A stretch of DNA of 64,000 nt from Planctomycetota bacterium (GTDB taxonomy: Bacteria; Planctomycetota; UBA1135; GCA-002686595), in assembly GCA_002683825.1 (NCBI GenBank), contig NYUD01000064.1, positions 90,973-154,972 of the forward strand. Reading direction: 5' to 3'. Below the pieces are notes generated by a model. The model had not been told where the DNA came from. It saw only the letters and a list, made by a program, of their open reading frames with translations, and ran no database searches. The position numbers and the translations under genes are program-made. Numbering within the stretch: position 1 is the stretch's first letter; each line of letters starts with the position of its first letter. Below, in pieces: positions 26,319 through 35,698 of the stretch.

Positions 26319-26320
26319 CC

Positions 26321-28771
26321 GTGTCGTCCTTCTCCGCCCGCTCCCTCACCCGAGCCCTCACCTTGATCGGGTGGGCGACGGCTTGCGGCCCGGGGACCTC
26401 GCCGCCACCGGCCCCCGCCCGCCTCAGGTTGGCGGATGTGGGGCAGGCGGAACTGACTGCGATCCAGGTTGGAGCTTCCGAGCGCAAACAGGTCTGGTCG
26501 GCGGATTTCAAGGACGGTGTCGTCGGCTGGAGGAGTGTTTCCAACCCGACCGAACCGGCCGTTCAGGTCCAAGGCGTCCTGGTCAGTGAGGTCTTGCAGG
26601 ATGGGAAGGCACGATTTCTGCGACTGAGCGGCAAGCGCGGCCTCGCGGTACAGATCGTGCCCGTCAAGGCCGAGACGACCTACGTGTTCACGGGCGAGAT
26701 ACGTGCGCAGAACCTGGTCCCCGAATCCACCCCCTTCCACGGTGCCACGTTCTGGCTGGCGGAGCTCAAAACGGACGAGAGTTTCGATCGGATCGCCGGC
26801 GGCGATCTCGACGAGTCGATCCATCTACGCCACATCCTGGCCCCTGCGGCGGAAACCCGGGACTGGACCGAACGCAAGAAGACGTTTCGCACGGGGCCTT
26901 TGACCCGTGCGCTCCTGATCGGCTGCGCCCTGGGAACCAGCGAAGACGTCATTTCGGGCGCCGTCGATTTCGCGCGGTTGCACCTCATGCAGGCCCCCGA
27001 CGCGGTGCTTTGGGACGCGCAGGCGCGCTCGGCCGCGGCAACTCGCCACGGCTCCGACCACGCGGATTGGCGTTCTCGACGGCGAATCAGCGCAGATCTG
27101 CGGGCGGAGCTGCGGCCCTCGATCGTGCTGTTGCCCGGCGAGAGGCTACGTTTCCGCCTGCGCCTGCAAGAAGAGGCGCCGATCTTCAACAGCGGCCTCG
27201 GCGTGTGGCGCGAGGCCATCCTCCCGGGCTCGACGGCGAACTGCGAGTTGACGGTGCGAGTCGACGGCCATTCCGTCCTGGAAAGCGAGCTACAAGCTCC
27301 AGAGGATTCGCTGAAGGCTCGCTGGCACGAGGTCGAAGTCGATCTGTCCGGGTGGGCGGGAAAATCGGTGGACCTGGAGCTCGCGTGCCGGGGTTCGACG
27401 CCCGCCGTCTTCGGTGCGCCTTGCGTACGGGCCGCTCATCAGCGCGACGAACGCCCGAACGTTCTTCTGATATCGATCGACATGCTGCGCGCCGATCACA
27501 TCGGAAGCTATGGCTATGAGCTCGAGACCACGCCCAATCTGGATCGACTGGCGCTCGAAAGCCTCTTCTTCCCGGACATGCACGCCCAGGCCTCCTACAC
27601 GTTGCCTGCAACGGTCTCGATGTTCTCGGGCCAGTTTCCATCGGTTCACGGCGTATTCCGCGGGACCCAGGCGATCTCCCCCCTACGCTCACCCTTGATC
27701 GCCGAGATTCTGGGAAGTGAGGGCTACCTCACCCAGGGCTTCACGGCCGGCGGTTTCGTCAGCGCCGACTTCGGTCTCGACGCCGGCTTCGACGGATTCA
27801 CCAACGTGGACCCCCTACGCCACGAGGATTCGGATTTCTTCCACCTTCTACGCAATCGCTGTCCCGAACTGACCCGCGACCTGGTCGCCGAACACGGGTT
27901 CGAACGCATCGTGGGTTGGCTCGGGGATCACGCCGACGAACCTTTTTTTCTGTTCCTGCACACCTACACCGTGCACGACTACGATGCGCCGGACGAATGG
28001 CTGGCGTGCGAATCCCTGGGTTGCACCTCGACCCGCACCGACTACTCGAGCTTTCTACCACACGTCGACAGCGAGGAGGTCGTCACCCCTGAGGATCGCA
28101 GGCACCTCGTGCACCGCTACGACGGTTCGTTGCGCTTTGTCGACCACCTCCTCGGCGAGCTCTTCGCCCAGCTCGAGCGCCTCGACCTCGACGACCGCAC
28201 GATCATCGCCGTCACCTCCGATCACGGTGAAGAGATGTTCGAGCGCGGCTTCATCCAGCACGGCAAGACGCTCTATGAGGAGCTGACCAGGATCCCCCTG
28301 ATCCTTCACATTCCCGGGGTCCCGGCACGCGTCATTTCGAAACCGGCCATGACCATCGACGTCACCCCCACTCTTCTGGCCGCCCTGGACCTCCCGCGGG
28401 ATGATCGGATGCAGGGTACGAACCTGCTCGCCAAGGATCTCGAAGCACGCCCGGTCCTGGCGGAGATCAACGACAACTTTGCCCACAAGTACGCCCTCCG
28501 CGACGGACTCGGTTTCAAGCTGATCCACAGCCCCAAGGAGCGAGAGGTCCTGATTCCAAGCGAGCGTGAGTGGGAGCTCTATGCGACCAAGAGCGATCCC
28601 GGGGAGACCCAGGACATTTCCGAAACGAACACCGAGCGCTTCGATCTCCTGCGCTCCGCGCTCGAGGAGCGCATCTCACTGCTTCAGCAACTGGGTCGCA
28701 GCCTGGGCCTTGTCGGCGCGGCCGACGTCGACGAACAAACCCGCCAGCAATTGAAGCAGCTGGGGTACTAG
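26321..28771 (+). CDS. Sulfatase-fold lipoprotein with large N-terminal domain
   Basis: 816 residues from a GTG 2 nt after the previous stop. A signal ends in ATAC (Cys22), a possible lipobox. Residues ~45-370 form two beta-rich modules of carbohydrate-binding type (WSADFKDGVVGWRS, YVFTGEIRA, and a second half around WHEVEVDLSGWAG). The alkaline-phosphatase fold starts near 380 with NVLLISIDMLRADHIGSYG, then SYTLPATVSMFSGQFPS with Thr427 in the nucleophile position, LHTYTVHDY, VTSDHGEEMFERG and QHGKTLYEE. The protein ends LKQLGY. The neighbouring glycan genes suggest it modifies a surface polysaccharide, but the chemistry is not known. Confidence 0.8.
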   Translation: MSSFSARSLTRALTLIGWATACGPGTSPPPAPARLRLADVGQAELTAIQVGASERKQVWSADFKDGVVGWRSVSNPTEPAVQVQGVLVSEVLQDGKARFLRLSGKRGLAVQIVPVKAETTYVFTGEIRAQNLVPESTPFHGATFWLAELKTDESFDRIAGGDLDESIHLRHILAPAAETRDWTERKKTFRTGPLTRALLIGCALGTSEDVISGAVDFARLHLMQAPDAVLWDAQARSAAATRHGSDHADWRSRRRISADLRAELRPSIVLLPGERLRFRLRLQEEAPIFNSGLGVWREAILPGSTANCELTVRVDGHSVLESELQAPEDSLKARWHEVEVDLSGWAGKSVDLELACRGSTPAVFGAPCVRAAHQRDERPNVLLISIDMLRADHIGSYGYELETTPNLDRLALESLFFPDMHAQASYTLPATVSMFSGQFPSVHGVFRGTQAISPLRSPLIAEILGSEGYLTQGFTAGGFVSADFGLDAGFDGFTNVDPLRHEDSDFFHLLRNRCPELTRDLVAEHGFERIVGWLGDHADEPFFLFLHTYTVHDYDAPDEWLACESLGCTSTRTDYSSFLPHVDSEEVVTPEDRRHLVHRYDGSLRFVDHLLGELFAQLERLDLDDRTIIAVTSDHGEEMFERGFIQHGKTLYEELTRIPLILHIPGVPARVISKPAMTIDVTPTLLAALDLPRDDRMQGTNLLAKDLEARPVLAEINDNFAHKYALRDGLGFKLIHSPKEREVLIPSEREWELYATKSDPGETQDISETNTERFDLLRSALEERISLLQQLGRSLGLVGAADVDEQTRQQLKQLGY

Positions 28772-28779
28772 AACAAGGC

Positions 28780-30675
28780 TCACTCGATCATCATCTCCGA
28801 AACGAGCCGGGAAAACTTCCCTGGGTCGCTGGGGGTCGATCCCTCGGCCAGTTGCGTAAGACCGAGAAGCAGCTCGCAGCAGTTGGAGAAACGCCCGAAG
28901 TCATCGCCCACCTGACGCCCCATGCTCTCGATGAGTGGGTGCTTGGGGTTCAATTCAAGGACGTGCTTGGGGTCGGGTACGTCCTGGCCCTGTTCGCGCA
29001 TCAGGCGCACGAGATGCTGGGGGAGCGCGTTTTCGCCCGCCACCAGGCAGGCGGGTGAGTCGGTGAGACGCTTCGAAAAGCGCACCTCTTCCACACGCTC
29101 GGAAAGCTCCTTGCGCACGGCCTCGATCATCGGCTCGAGCTCTTTCTCCTTCGCTTCGTTTTCCCCGCTGTCCGCGTCGTCGCTCAGATCGATCTCGCCC
29201 TGGTCTATGCGCCGGATGGTCTTGTCCTGAAACGTCGTCATGCGCTGAAGGACGAACTCGTCCACTGGATCGGTCAGCAGGAGCACCTCGAACCCCTTGG
29301 CATGGAAAGCCTCGAGGTGTGGCGAGCGCTGGGCGGATTCACGGTCGGCAGCGAGTAGGACGTAGATCTCCTTTTGGCCCATGGGCATGTCGGCCGCGTA
29401 GTCATTCAGCGTGCGCAGCTCTTCCCCCTTGGTCGAGGAAAAGAGTCCGAGCCCGGCCACTGCCTCGCGGTGTTCGTCGGAGTAATAGATCCCCTCCTTT
29501 ACCACCATTCCGAAGGAGCTCCAGAACTTGGCGTAGTCATCGGCCCGGTTCTTCTGCATGGCGCTCAGCGAGTCCAGAACCTTGCGTGAAAGGCGCTTCT
29601 GAATCTGCGCCACCTGGTGATTGTGCTGCAGCGTTTCACGTGAAACGTTCAACGGCAGATCCGCCGAATCGACAACACCGCGTATGAAGCGCAACCAGAC
29701 CGGAAGCAGCTCTTCACAATCGGCGGTGATGAAGACGCGCTTGACATACAGCTGGACCTGCGAGCGCTGGCGCTTGGGATCGAAGAGGTCCATCTGCCGC
29801 TGAGCCGGGATGTAGAGCAGCGCTGCGTATTCCACCGCGCCCTCCGCCCTGAAATGGATGGTGTCGAGGGGCTCGTTCCAGTCGTGCGAGAGGTGCTTGT
29901 AGAACTCCGTGTACTCCGTCTCTTCGATCTCACTTTTTGGGCGCAACCACAGGGGCTTTCGGGAATTCAAGACCTGCGTTTCGAGCTCGTCCTCTTCTTT
30001 TTCGGGAGGACGATCCAGTTCGATCGGATACTCGATGAAATCCGAGTAGCGCTTCACCACCTCCCGCAGAACCCACTCCTGCGTGAAGTCCTTCTGGCCT
30101 TCCTCTTCCCCATCGATCGCCTTGAGGGTCAGGGTGACGGTGGTGCCGTGTTCTTTCCGCGTCCCCTCTTCGAGCTCGTACTCACCGTCGCCGCTGGAAC
30201 GCCAGACCACCGCATCGTCGGTCGTCGTCCCGATACGCCTGGTCGAGAGTTCGACTTCGTCAGCCACCATGAAGGCCGAATAAAAACCGACGCCGAACTG
30301 CCCGATCAGCTCGGGCAGTGCCCCGCCTTCCTTTTGCATCTTGTCGAGCGCATCCGAAAAGCCCTGGGTTCCGGACTTCGCGATCGTCCCTATGTTCTCG
30401 ATGACCTCCTCACGCGACATCCCCACGCCGTTGTCGATGATGCACATGGTGCGCTTGTCCTTGTCCACCTCGAGGCGGATCTTCAGTCGATCGAGGTCGA
30501 CCGAAAGTTCCTCATCGGTCAGAGCCTCGATGCGCACCTTGTCCAGGGCATCGCTGGCGTTCGAAATCAACTCGCGCAGGAAGATCTCTTTGTGGGTGTA
30601 GAGGGAATGAATGACCAGGTCGAGAAGCTTCTTGGTCTCGGCCTGGAAGGGAATCGTCTCGGTAGTCGGAACCAT
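28780..30675 (-). CDS. htpG: Molecular chaperone HtpG (Hsp90)
   Basis: 631 residues, the usual length for bacterial Hsp90. The ATP-binding GHKL motifs are intact: FLRELISNASDALDKVR, IIDNGVGMSREEV, IGTIAKSGTQ and GQFGVGFYSAFMVAD. The middle-domain Arg segment (VDSADLPLNVSRE) and a C-terminal dimerisation region follow. HtpG is an ATP-driven cytoplasmic chaperone. The gene is convergent with the sulfatase-like gene with only 8 nt between stops, and it lies downstream of glyQS on the same strand with a 55-nt gap. Confidence 0.96.
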   Translation of the reverse strand: MVPTTETIPFQAETKKLLDLVIHSLYTHKEIFLRELISNASDALDKVRIEALTDEELSVDLDRLKIRLEVDKDKRTMCIIDNGVGMSREEVIENIGTIAKSGTQGFSDALDKMQKEGGALPELIGQFGVGFYSAFMVADEVELSTRRIGTTTDDAVVWRSSGDGEYELEEGTRKEHGTTVTLTLKAIDGEEEGQKDFTQEWVLREVVKRYSDFIEYPIELDRPPEKEEDELETQVLNSRKPLWLRPKSEIEETEYTEFYKHLSHDWNEPLDTIHFRAEGAVEYAALLYIPAQRQMDLFDPKRQRSQVQLYVKRVFITADCEELLPVWLRFIRGVVDSADLPLNVSRETLQHNHQVAQIQKRLSRKVLDSLSAMQKNRADDYAKFWSSFGMVVKEGIYYSDEHREAVAGLGLFSSTKGEELRTLNDYAADMPMGQKEIYVLLAADRESAQRSPHLEAFHAKGFEVLLLTDPVDEFVLQRMTTFQDKTIRRIDQGEIDLSDDADSGENEAKEKELEPMIEAVRKELSERVEEVRFSKRLTDSPACLVAGENALPQHLVRLMREQGQDVPDPKHVLELNPKHPLIESMGRQVGDDFGRFSNCCELLLGLTQLAEGSTPSDPGKFSRLVSEMMIE

Positions 30676-30730
30676 AGGTCTACAAGCGAAGAGGGTCTTT
30701 GAATCGAATGGGTTGCCTGCGTTCTGGAAA

Positions 30731-32089
30731 TCAGCCGGTCGGTGCGACCTTGTAGTTGCGAATTTGCTCCTGTATGAAGGCGCACACCTCGTCGAACTTG
30801 ACCTTGTCCTGGGCCATCGAGTCGCGGTCGCGTATCGTCACCGTCCCCTCGGTCAAGGTGTCACCGTCTATCGTGACGCAGTAAGGCGTACCGACCTCGT
30901 CCTGGCGTCGATAGCGGCGGCCGATGGCGGCCTTCTCGTCATAGAAGCACGTGAAGCCCGAGGTGCGCAACTCCTCCTCGAGCTCGCGCGCCTTCTCCGG
31001 CATGCCGTCCTTCTTGACGAGAGGGAACACGCCGACCGTCGTCGGGGCGATCTCCGGATGAAAGCGCAGGACGATGCGGTTTTCCTTTTCCAGCTCTTCC
31101 TCGGCGTACGCGTCGATGAGGAAGGTCAACCCCATGCGATCGACGCCGCCGGCGGGCTCGATCACGTAGGGTGTGTAGCGTTCCCGTGTCTGTGGATCGA
31201 AGTAGACGAGATCGGTTCCCGACCCCTCGCTGTGGGCCTTGAGGTCATAGTCCGTGCGGCAGGCGATACCCTCCAGTTCGCCCCAACCGAAGGGGTACTC
31301 GTACTCGACGTCGGCGGTCGCCGTCGAATAGTGGGCCAGTTCCGAGGCCTCGTGCTCGCGCAGGCGCAGCTTCTCGGGGCGGATGCCGAGGTCGACATAC
31401 CACTGGAAGCGTTCCTTGCGCCAGAATTCGTACCAGCGCTCGTTCTCTGCCGGGGGCACGAAGAACTCCATTTCCGCCTGTTCGAACTCACGGGTCCGAA
31501 AAACGAAGTTGCCTGGCGTGATCTCGTTGCGGAAGGACTTGCCGATCTGCGCGATGCCGAAGGGTGGCTTGAGGCGCGCGCTCTGCATCACGTTCAGGAA
31601 GTTCAGGAAGATGCCCTGCGCGGTCTCGGGGCGCAGGTAGGCCACGTTGCCCGACTCCTCGACTGGACCGATGTGGGTCTTGAACATCAGGTTGAAGGAG
31701 CGCGGCTCGGTCAACTCGCAATGGTGCTCGCCGGGCTTCTTCGAGGGTTTGTCGGGACAGCGCGCATCCTCGAGATGGTCCGCCCGAAAACGCTGCTTGC
31801 AGACCTTGCAGTCGATCAACGGATCCGCAAAGCCGCCCACGTGCCCCGAGACCTCCCAGACCCGCGGGTTCTGGATGATGGCCGAATCCAGGCCCACGAT
31901 GTCCGAGCGCCGGGTCACCACCCGACTCCACCAGGCGTCCTTCACGCGCCGCTTCAGCTCGACGCCCAGGGGGCCGTAGTCGTAGGTGTTGCCTATACCC
32001 CCATAGATCTCCGAGGCCTGGAAGATGAAACCCCGGCGCTTGCACAGGGAGACGACCTTGTCCATCAGAGACGGGGGAGGCTTGGCCAT
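30731..32089 (-). CDS. glyQS: Glycyl-tRNA synthetase, class II homodimer type
   Basis: 452 residues. It charges tRNA-Gly. Class II features include GNTYDYGPLGVELKRRVKDAWW near the N-terminus, LRPETAQGIFLNFLNV (motif-2 region), FRNEITPGNFVFRTREFEQAEMEFF, GWGELEGIACRTDYDL, and the motif-3 region VIEPAGGVDRM. The anticodon-binding domain starts with APTTVGVFPLVKKDG. This is the single-chain alpha2 type found in many bacteria, archaea and eukaryotes, not the alpha2-beta2 form. Cys pairs DCKVCKQRF and ARCPDK suggest a zinc-binding insertion. It diverges from mqnC. Confidence 0.95.
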   Translation of the reverse strand: MAKPPPSLMDKVVSLCKRRGFIFQASEIYGGIGNTYDYGPLGVELKRRVKDAWWSRVVTRRSDIVGLDSAIIQNPRVWEVSGHVGGFADPLIDCKVCKQRFRADHLEDARCPDKPSKKPGEHHCELTEPRSFNLMFKTHIGPVEESGNVAYLRPETAQGIFLNFLNVMQSARLKPPFGIAQIGKSFRNEITPGNFVFRTREFEQAEMEFFVPPAENERWYEFWRKERFQWYVDLGIRPEKLRLREHEASELAHYSTATADVEYEYPFGWGELEGIACRTDYDLKAHSEGSGTDLVYFDPQTRERYTPYVIEPAGGVDRMGLTFLIDAYAEEELEKENRIVLRFHPEIAPTTVGVFPLVKKDGMPEKARELEEELRTSGFTCFYDEKAAIGRRYRRQDEVGTPYCVTIDGDTLTEGTVTIRDRDSMAQDKVKFDEVCAFIQEQIRNYKVAPTG

Positions 32090-32201
32090 TGGAGAATCCG
32101 GATATCGTGGGGCAACGGGGAATTTGGGCGCAGAAGTCTAAAGGACGAGCGCTCGAGCCTCACGAAAAAGAAGCTCACAAACACTCTTCCGCTCCCTCGG
32201 G

Positions 32202-32232
32202 TTGGAGCGCGGAGTACCGCCCGCCCTATACT
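32202..32232 (+). promoter_or_regulatory. Probable sigma-70 promoter of mqnC
   Basis: TATACT at 32227-32232 with TTGGAG at 32202-32207, separated by 19 nt. The -10 hexamer is only 10 nt upstream of the mqnC ATG, so the transcript would begin at or next to the start codon. Confidence 0.5.
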
Positions 32233-32242
32233 CACGGGCGCC

Positions 32243-33445
32243 ATGGTCCAAGCGCCTGCACCGGAAGCTCCTCCCTGGAAAGCCCCCCTGACCGCCTTCG
32301 CACGGCTGAACATGGACGTTCAGCGTGTGGCCCAGCGCGTTGAAGACGGCGAACGTATCAGCCCGCCGGAGGCCCTCGTGCTACACGAGCAAGCCGACCT
32401 CCTGACGCTGATGCGCCTGGCCGACCTGGTGCGCGAGCGAAAGCACCCGCATGGGATCGTCACCTACATCGTCGACCGCAACATCAATCCGACCAACGTC
32501 TGCATCACCGACTGCGGGTTCTGCGCCTTCTACCGGCGCCCGAAGGCCGAGGGTGCCTACGTGCTTTCGAACGAGGAGATCCTGCACAAGGTCGAGGAGA
32601 CCGCCGCTCTGGGCGGCCGCCAGCTCCTGATCCAAGGGGGACACCACCCCCACTTGAAAACCGACTGGTGGTGCACGCTCCTCTCCGAGATCCGCGAGCG
32701 CTTTCCGAAGCTCAACCCGCACGCGCTTTCCGCACCGGAGCTCGATCACCTGGCCAGGATCGAAAAACGTGGCGTCGAGGAGGTCATACGGGACCTGAAG
32801 GAAGCGGGAATGGGCAGCGTACCGGGTGCCGGCGCCGAGATCCTGGACGAGCGCGTGCGTAAGCTCATCGCACCCAAGAAGACGAGCACCGAACGCTGGC
32901 TCGAAATCCACCGCAAGGTACACGAGGCGGGGCTGCGTTCCTCGGCCACGATGATGTTCGGCCACCTGGAGACGGCCGAAGAACGGATTTTGCACCTCGC
33001 GAGACTGCGCCTGCTACAGGACAAAACCGGCGGCTTCACCGCCTTCGTCTCCTGGAACATGCAACCCGAGGGCGTACCTGAAGAGGGGATCTATCCTGCG
33101 AAAACGACTCCCTCGATCTACCTACGCGTACAGGCGATTGCGCGTATCTTTCTGAATAACTTCGAAAACATGCAGACGAGCTACGTCACTCAGGGGATGA
33201 AGATGGCCCAGGTGACGCTGCGTGCCGGGTGCAACGATTTCGGCGGCACCATGCTTGAAGAGAATGTCGTCAGTGCGGCAGGTTGTTTCCATCTTGAATC
33301 GATTCAGGCCATCGAGCACACGATTCGCTCCGCTGGATTCGAACCGCTCCAGCGCAATAGCTGGTACGGAATCATCGATGAACGCTACGACGACAAACAC
33401 GGGCCGCGCGGACCGATGACTCGAGAAGAAGGGGCTGCCGTATGA
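32243..33445 (+). CDS. mqnC: Cyclic dehypoxanthinyl futalosine synthase
   Basis: 400 residues from ATG 32243. MqnC is a radical SAM enzyme that cyclises dehypoxanthine futalosine in futalosine-route menaquinone synthesis. The 4Fe-4S ligands are Cys87, Cys91 and Cys94 (NVCITDCGFCAF), preceded by the family's IVDRNINPTN. LLIQGGHHPHLK and the GAGAEI segment fit MqnC rather than MqnE or CofH. The stop overlaps mqnE by 4 nt (ATGA), showing coupling. An upstream in-frame opening is much longer but lies antisense to glyQS and was rejected. Confidence 0.93.
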   Translation: MVQAPAPEAPPWKAPLTAFARLNMDVQRVAQRVEDGERISPPEALVLHEQADLLTLMRLADLVRERKHPHGIVTYIVDRNINPTNVCITDCGFCAFYRRPKAEGAYVLSNEEILHKVEETAALGGRQLLIQGGHHPHLKTDWWCTLLSEIRERFPKLNPHALSAPELDHLARIEKRGVEEVIRDLKEAGMGSVPGAGAEILDERVRKLIAPKKTSTERWLEIHRKVHEAGLRSSATMMFGHLETAEERILHLARLRLLQDKTGGFTAFVSWNMQPEGVPEEGIYPAKTTPSIYLRVQAIARIFLNNFENMQTSYVTQGMKMAQVTLRAGCNDFGGTMLEENVVSAAGCFHLESIQAIEHTIRSAGFEPLQRNSWYGIIDERYDDKHGPRGPMTREEGAAV

Positions 33446-34614
33446 GCGTTCACCTCCCGGAACAGGACGAAGAGCTCCTGGCGCAGGCACGGGCTTGCGA
33501 CCTCGGCCCGATCGCAGAAAAGGTCTTCGCGGGCAAGCGGCTTTCGACCGACGATGGTGTGTCGCTCTACCGCACTCCGGCGCTGAACGTCCTCGGCCAA
33601 CTAGCCAACCACGTGCGCGAGAAGATCCACGGCGATCTGGCCTACTTCAACGTCAACCAGCACATCAACTATACCAACTACTGCAACAAGTTCTGTCGCT
33701 TCTGCTCGTTCGACAGACTGCCGGGACAGGAAGGCGCGTACTTGCTGACGCCTGAAGAAGCGGCCCGCAAGATCCGTGATCAGCTGGACGAACCCGTGAC
33801 CGAGGTCCACATGGTCGCAGGCGTTTGGCCGAAGATCCCCTACGAGTACTACCTCGACCTGTTGCGCGCCGTCAGGGAAGCGCGGCCCGAGATTCACATC
33901 AAGGCCTTCACCATGGTCGAGATCGACCAGATCCGGAAGGTCGCCAAAAAAAACCTCGCAGAGGTCCTGGAAGACCTCAAGGAAGCGGGGCTGGGTTCGT
34001 GCCCGGGTGGCGGCGCCGAGATCTTCTCGGAACGTGTGCACCGCGAGGGCTACCGGATGAAGATTTCCGGCGACGAGTGGCTCGCTCTGGCCGGTGACGT
34101 GCATCGCGCCGGGTTGCATACAAACTGCACGATGCTGCACGGGCATATCGAAACGATCGAGGAACGCGTCGATCACCTGGACCGCCTGCGCCGACAGCAG
34201 GACGAGACCGGGGGCTTCCAGAGCTACATCCCCCTGTCGTTCCATCCCGAAAACAACGAATGGTCCCATCTCCCGGGCCCTTCGGCACTGGATGAGTTGC
34301 GCGAACTGGCCGTGGGACGATTGATGCTGGACAACATCCCCCACATCAAGGGCTACTGGATCATGCTAGGCATCCCCATCGCCCAGCTGGGGTTGAGCTT
34401 CGGAGCTGACGACGTCGACGGAACCGTCGTCGAGGAGAAGATCTACCACGACGCCGGCGCCCACACGCCGCAGCGCGTGCAACGCGAGGATCTGCTGGGC
34501 TGGATTCGCGACGCGGGCCGCGTCCCGGTGGAGCGCGATACGCTGTATCGGGTGGTGTGGAGCGCGGATGAACAGGTGGCGCCTGTCGGATCTCCGGCAC
34601 CCCTTTTTTCCTAG
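33442..34614 (+). CDS. mqnE: Aminofutalosine synthase
   Basis: 390 residues. MqnE is a radical SAM enzyme that joins SAM and 3-[(1-carboxyvinyl)oxy]benzoate to form 6-amino-6-deoxyfutalosine. The cluster ligands are Cys81, Cys85 and Cys88 (NYCNKFCRFCSF). VHMVAGVWPKIPYEYYLDLL, IHIKAFTMVEI, GGGAEIFSERV and the long SAM/substrate segment GYWIMLGIPIAQL are typical. It directly follows mqnC with an ATGA overlap. With mqnA at 40280 it makes three steps of the pathway in this window; mqnB and mqnD are not here. Confidence 0.93.
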   Translation: MSVHLPEQDEELLAQARACDLGPIAEKVFAGKRLSTDDGVSLYRTPALNVLGQLANHVREKIHGDLAYFNVNQHINYTNYCNKFCRFCSFDRLPGQEGAYLLTPEEAARKIRDQLDEPVTEVHMVAGVWPKIPYEYYLDLLRAVREARPEIHIKAFTMVEIDQIRKVAKKNLAEVLEDLKEAGLGSCPGGGAEIFSERVHREGYRMKISGDEWLALAGDVHRAGLHTNCTMLHGHIETIEERVDHLDRLRRQQDETGGFQSYIPLSFHPENNEWSHLPGPSALDELRELAVGRLMLDNIPHIKGYWIMLGIPIAQLGLSFGADDVDGTVVEEKIYHDAGAHTPQRVQREDLLGWIRDAGRVPVERDTLYRVVWSADEQVAPVGSPAPLFS

Positions 34615-34704
34615 GGGCCGAACGGCGGGATCCGGAGTCGTGAATCGGGAGGGCGTACGGCGTCGGTACGCTTCCGGGACGCGCGGGGCTTTCGGCGCGG
34701 AGGC

Positions 34705-35673
34705 CTAGGATATGCCGACCGGAGAGGGGTGCGTGGAGGGCTCCCGCGCTTGTTCGAGAGGAGCGAGCTCGAACGGGAAGAGCTCGCCGTGAATCTCGTG
34801 GGCGATTCCGTACTGGCTGAAGGTCTCGCTGATGAGCGTGTCGAGCGAATTGCAATGGTCCAGCACGACCTCGTTGAGCCCGAAGAAGCCATCCTTGACG
34901 ATCGAGTTGATCTCACGAACCGTCGCGGACTTGCCGGCTCGGAGGGCGAAGTTCTTGGCGAAGTACACGCGCTCGATGAGGTAGGAGAAGCCGCCCATGG
35001 AATCCTCCTTGACCTGCGTGCCTCTGGCAGGGATTTCGCCACCGTAGAAGGCCTCGAGATGGTCTCGAAGCTCGACCTCGCGGGAGACGACTCGATGGAA
35101 CTTGACCGCCACCTGATTGGTGAGTTTCCCGATCTCGACGGTCAGATCTCCTTCGAGCTCGGCTACCTTGTCCAGCTCGCGCGCAGAGGAGACCTGCGGG
35201 GCGTGGAACAACGCACGGCGAAAATCTTCGGCGGTCGAAAGAAAGCCGGCGAAGAAGCCATGAAAGGACTGGGGCCCCGAGGAGTTGTGAAGCGGCCTGG
35301 ACGGCTGGAGCGAATCGAAGCACGGTTCGGCGCTGGCCCGGAACCAGCGGTGCAGGAACGGAAAAGATGCCGCGGAAACGTGAGTCAACGAGTGGTCGAA
35401 GAACTCGGCCGCCTCCTCGCGAGCGCGGGGGTCGCAGATGTAGTGCACGGTCAAGGTCGCATCCAGGAGGAAGAACCGCACCTGGCTGTTGAACGGTTGA
35501 GCGACGACGGGGCCCTGCGGAGTGACCTGCACGAGCTTCCCTTCGAGCGTCAGTTGCTCATCGACGGGCTCGTCCAGGGCTCTTCCGACAAAGATGCCGA
35601 TGCCGTCGGAAAGGCCGGAAACGAAAAAGAACTTACCGGCGACCGACTCGGGGAACGTGGAACCTGTTGCCAT
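34705..35673 (-). CDS. Protein of unknown function, third gene of ParA cassette
   Basis: 322 residues from ATG 35673, with AAGGA 8 nt upstream. Not recognised. There is no signal peptide or membrane helix, so it is probably cytoplasmic. The N-terminal ~75 residues are beta-rich (KFFFVSGLSDGIGIF, LVQVTPQGPVV). The rest is mostly helical, with a likely long helix around KVAELEGDLTVEIGKLTNQ and charged segments up to the end. It begins 25 nt after the stop of the helix-hairpin-helix gene and is in the same direction as the ParA gene, so the three are likely one operon. Function may involve partition or positioning, by association only. Confidence 0.65.
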   Translation of the reverse strand: MATGSTFPESVAGKFFFVSGLSDGIGIFVGRALDEPVDEQLTLEGKLVQVTPQGPVVAQPFNSQVRFFLLDATLTVHYICDPRAREEAAEFFDHSLTHVSAASFPFLHRWFRASAEPCFDSLQPSRPLHNSSGPQSFHGFFAGFLSTAEDFRRALFHAPQVSSARELDKVAELEGDLTVEIGKLTNQVAVKFHRVVSREVELRDHLEAFYGGEIPARGTQVKEDSMGGFSYLIERVYFAKNFALRAGKSATVREINSIVKDGFFGLNEVVLDHCNSLDTLISETFSQYGIAHEIHGELFPFELAPLEQAREPSTHPSPVGIS

Positions 35674-35698
35674 GGGAATTTCCTTGGGTAGACCGGGC

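Noticed and set aside
30611..32242. N-terminal extension of mqnC by ~544 codons
   Set aside because: It is antisense to glyQS; MqnC similarity begins right after ATG 32243.
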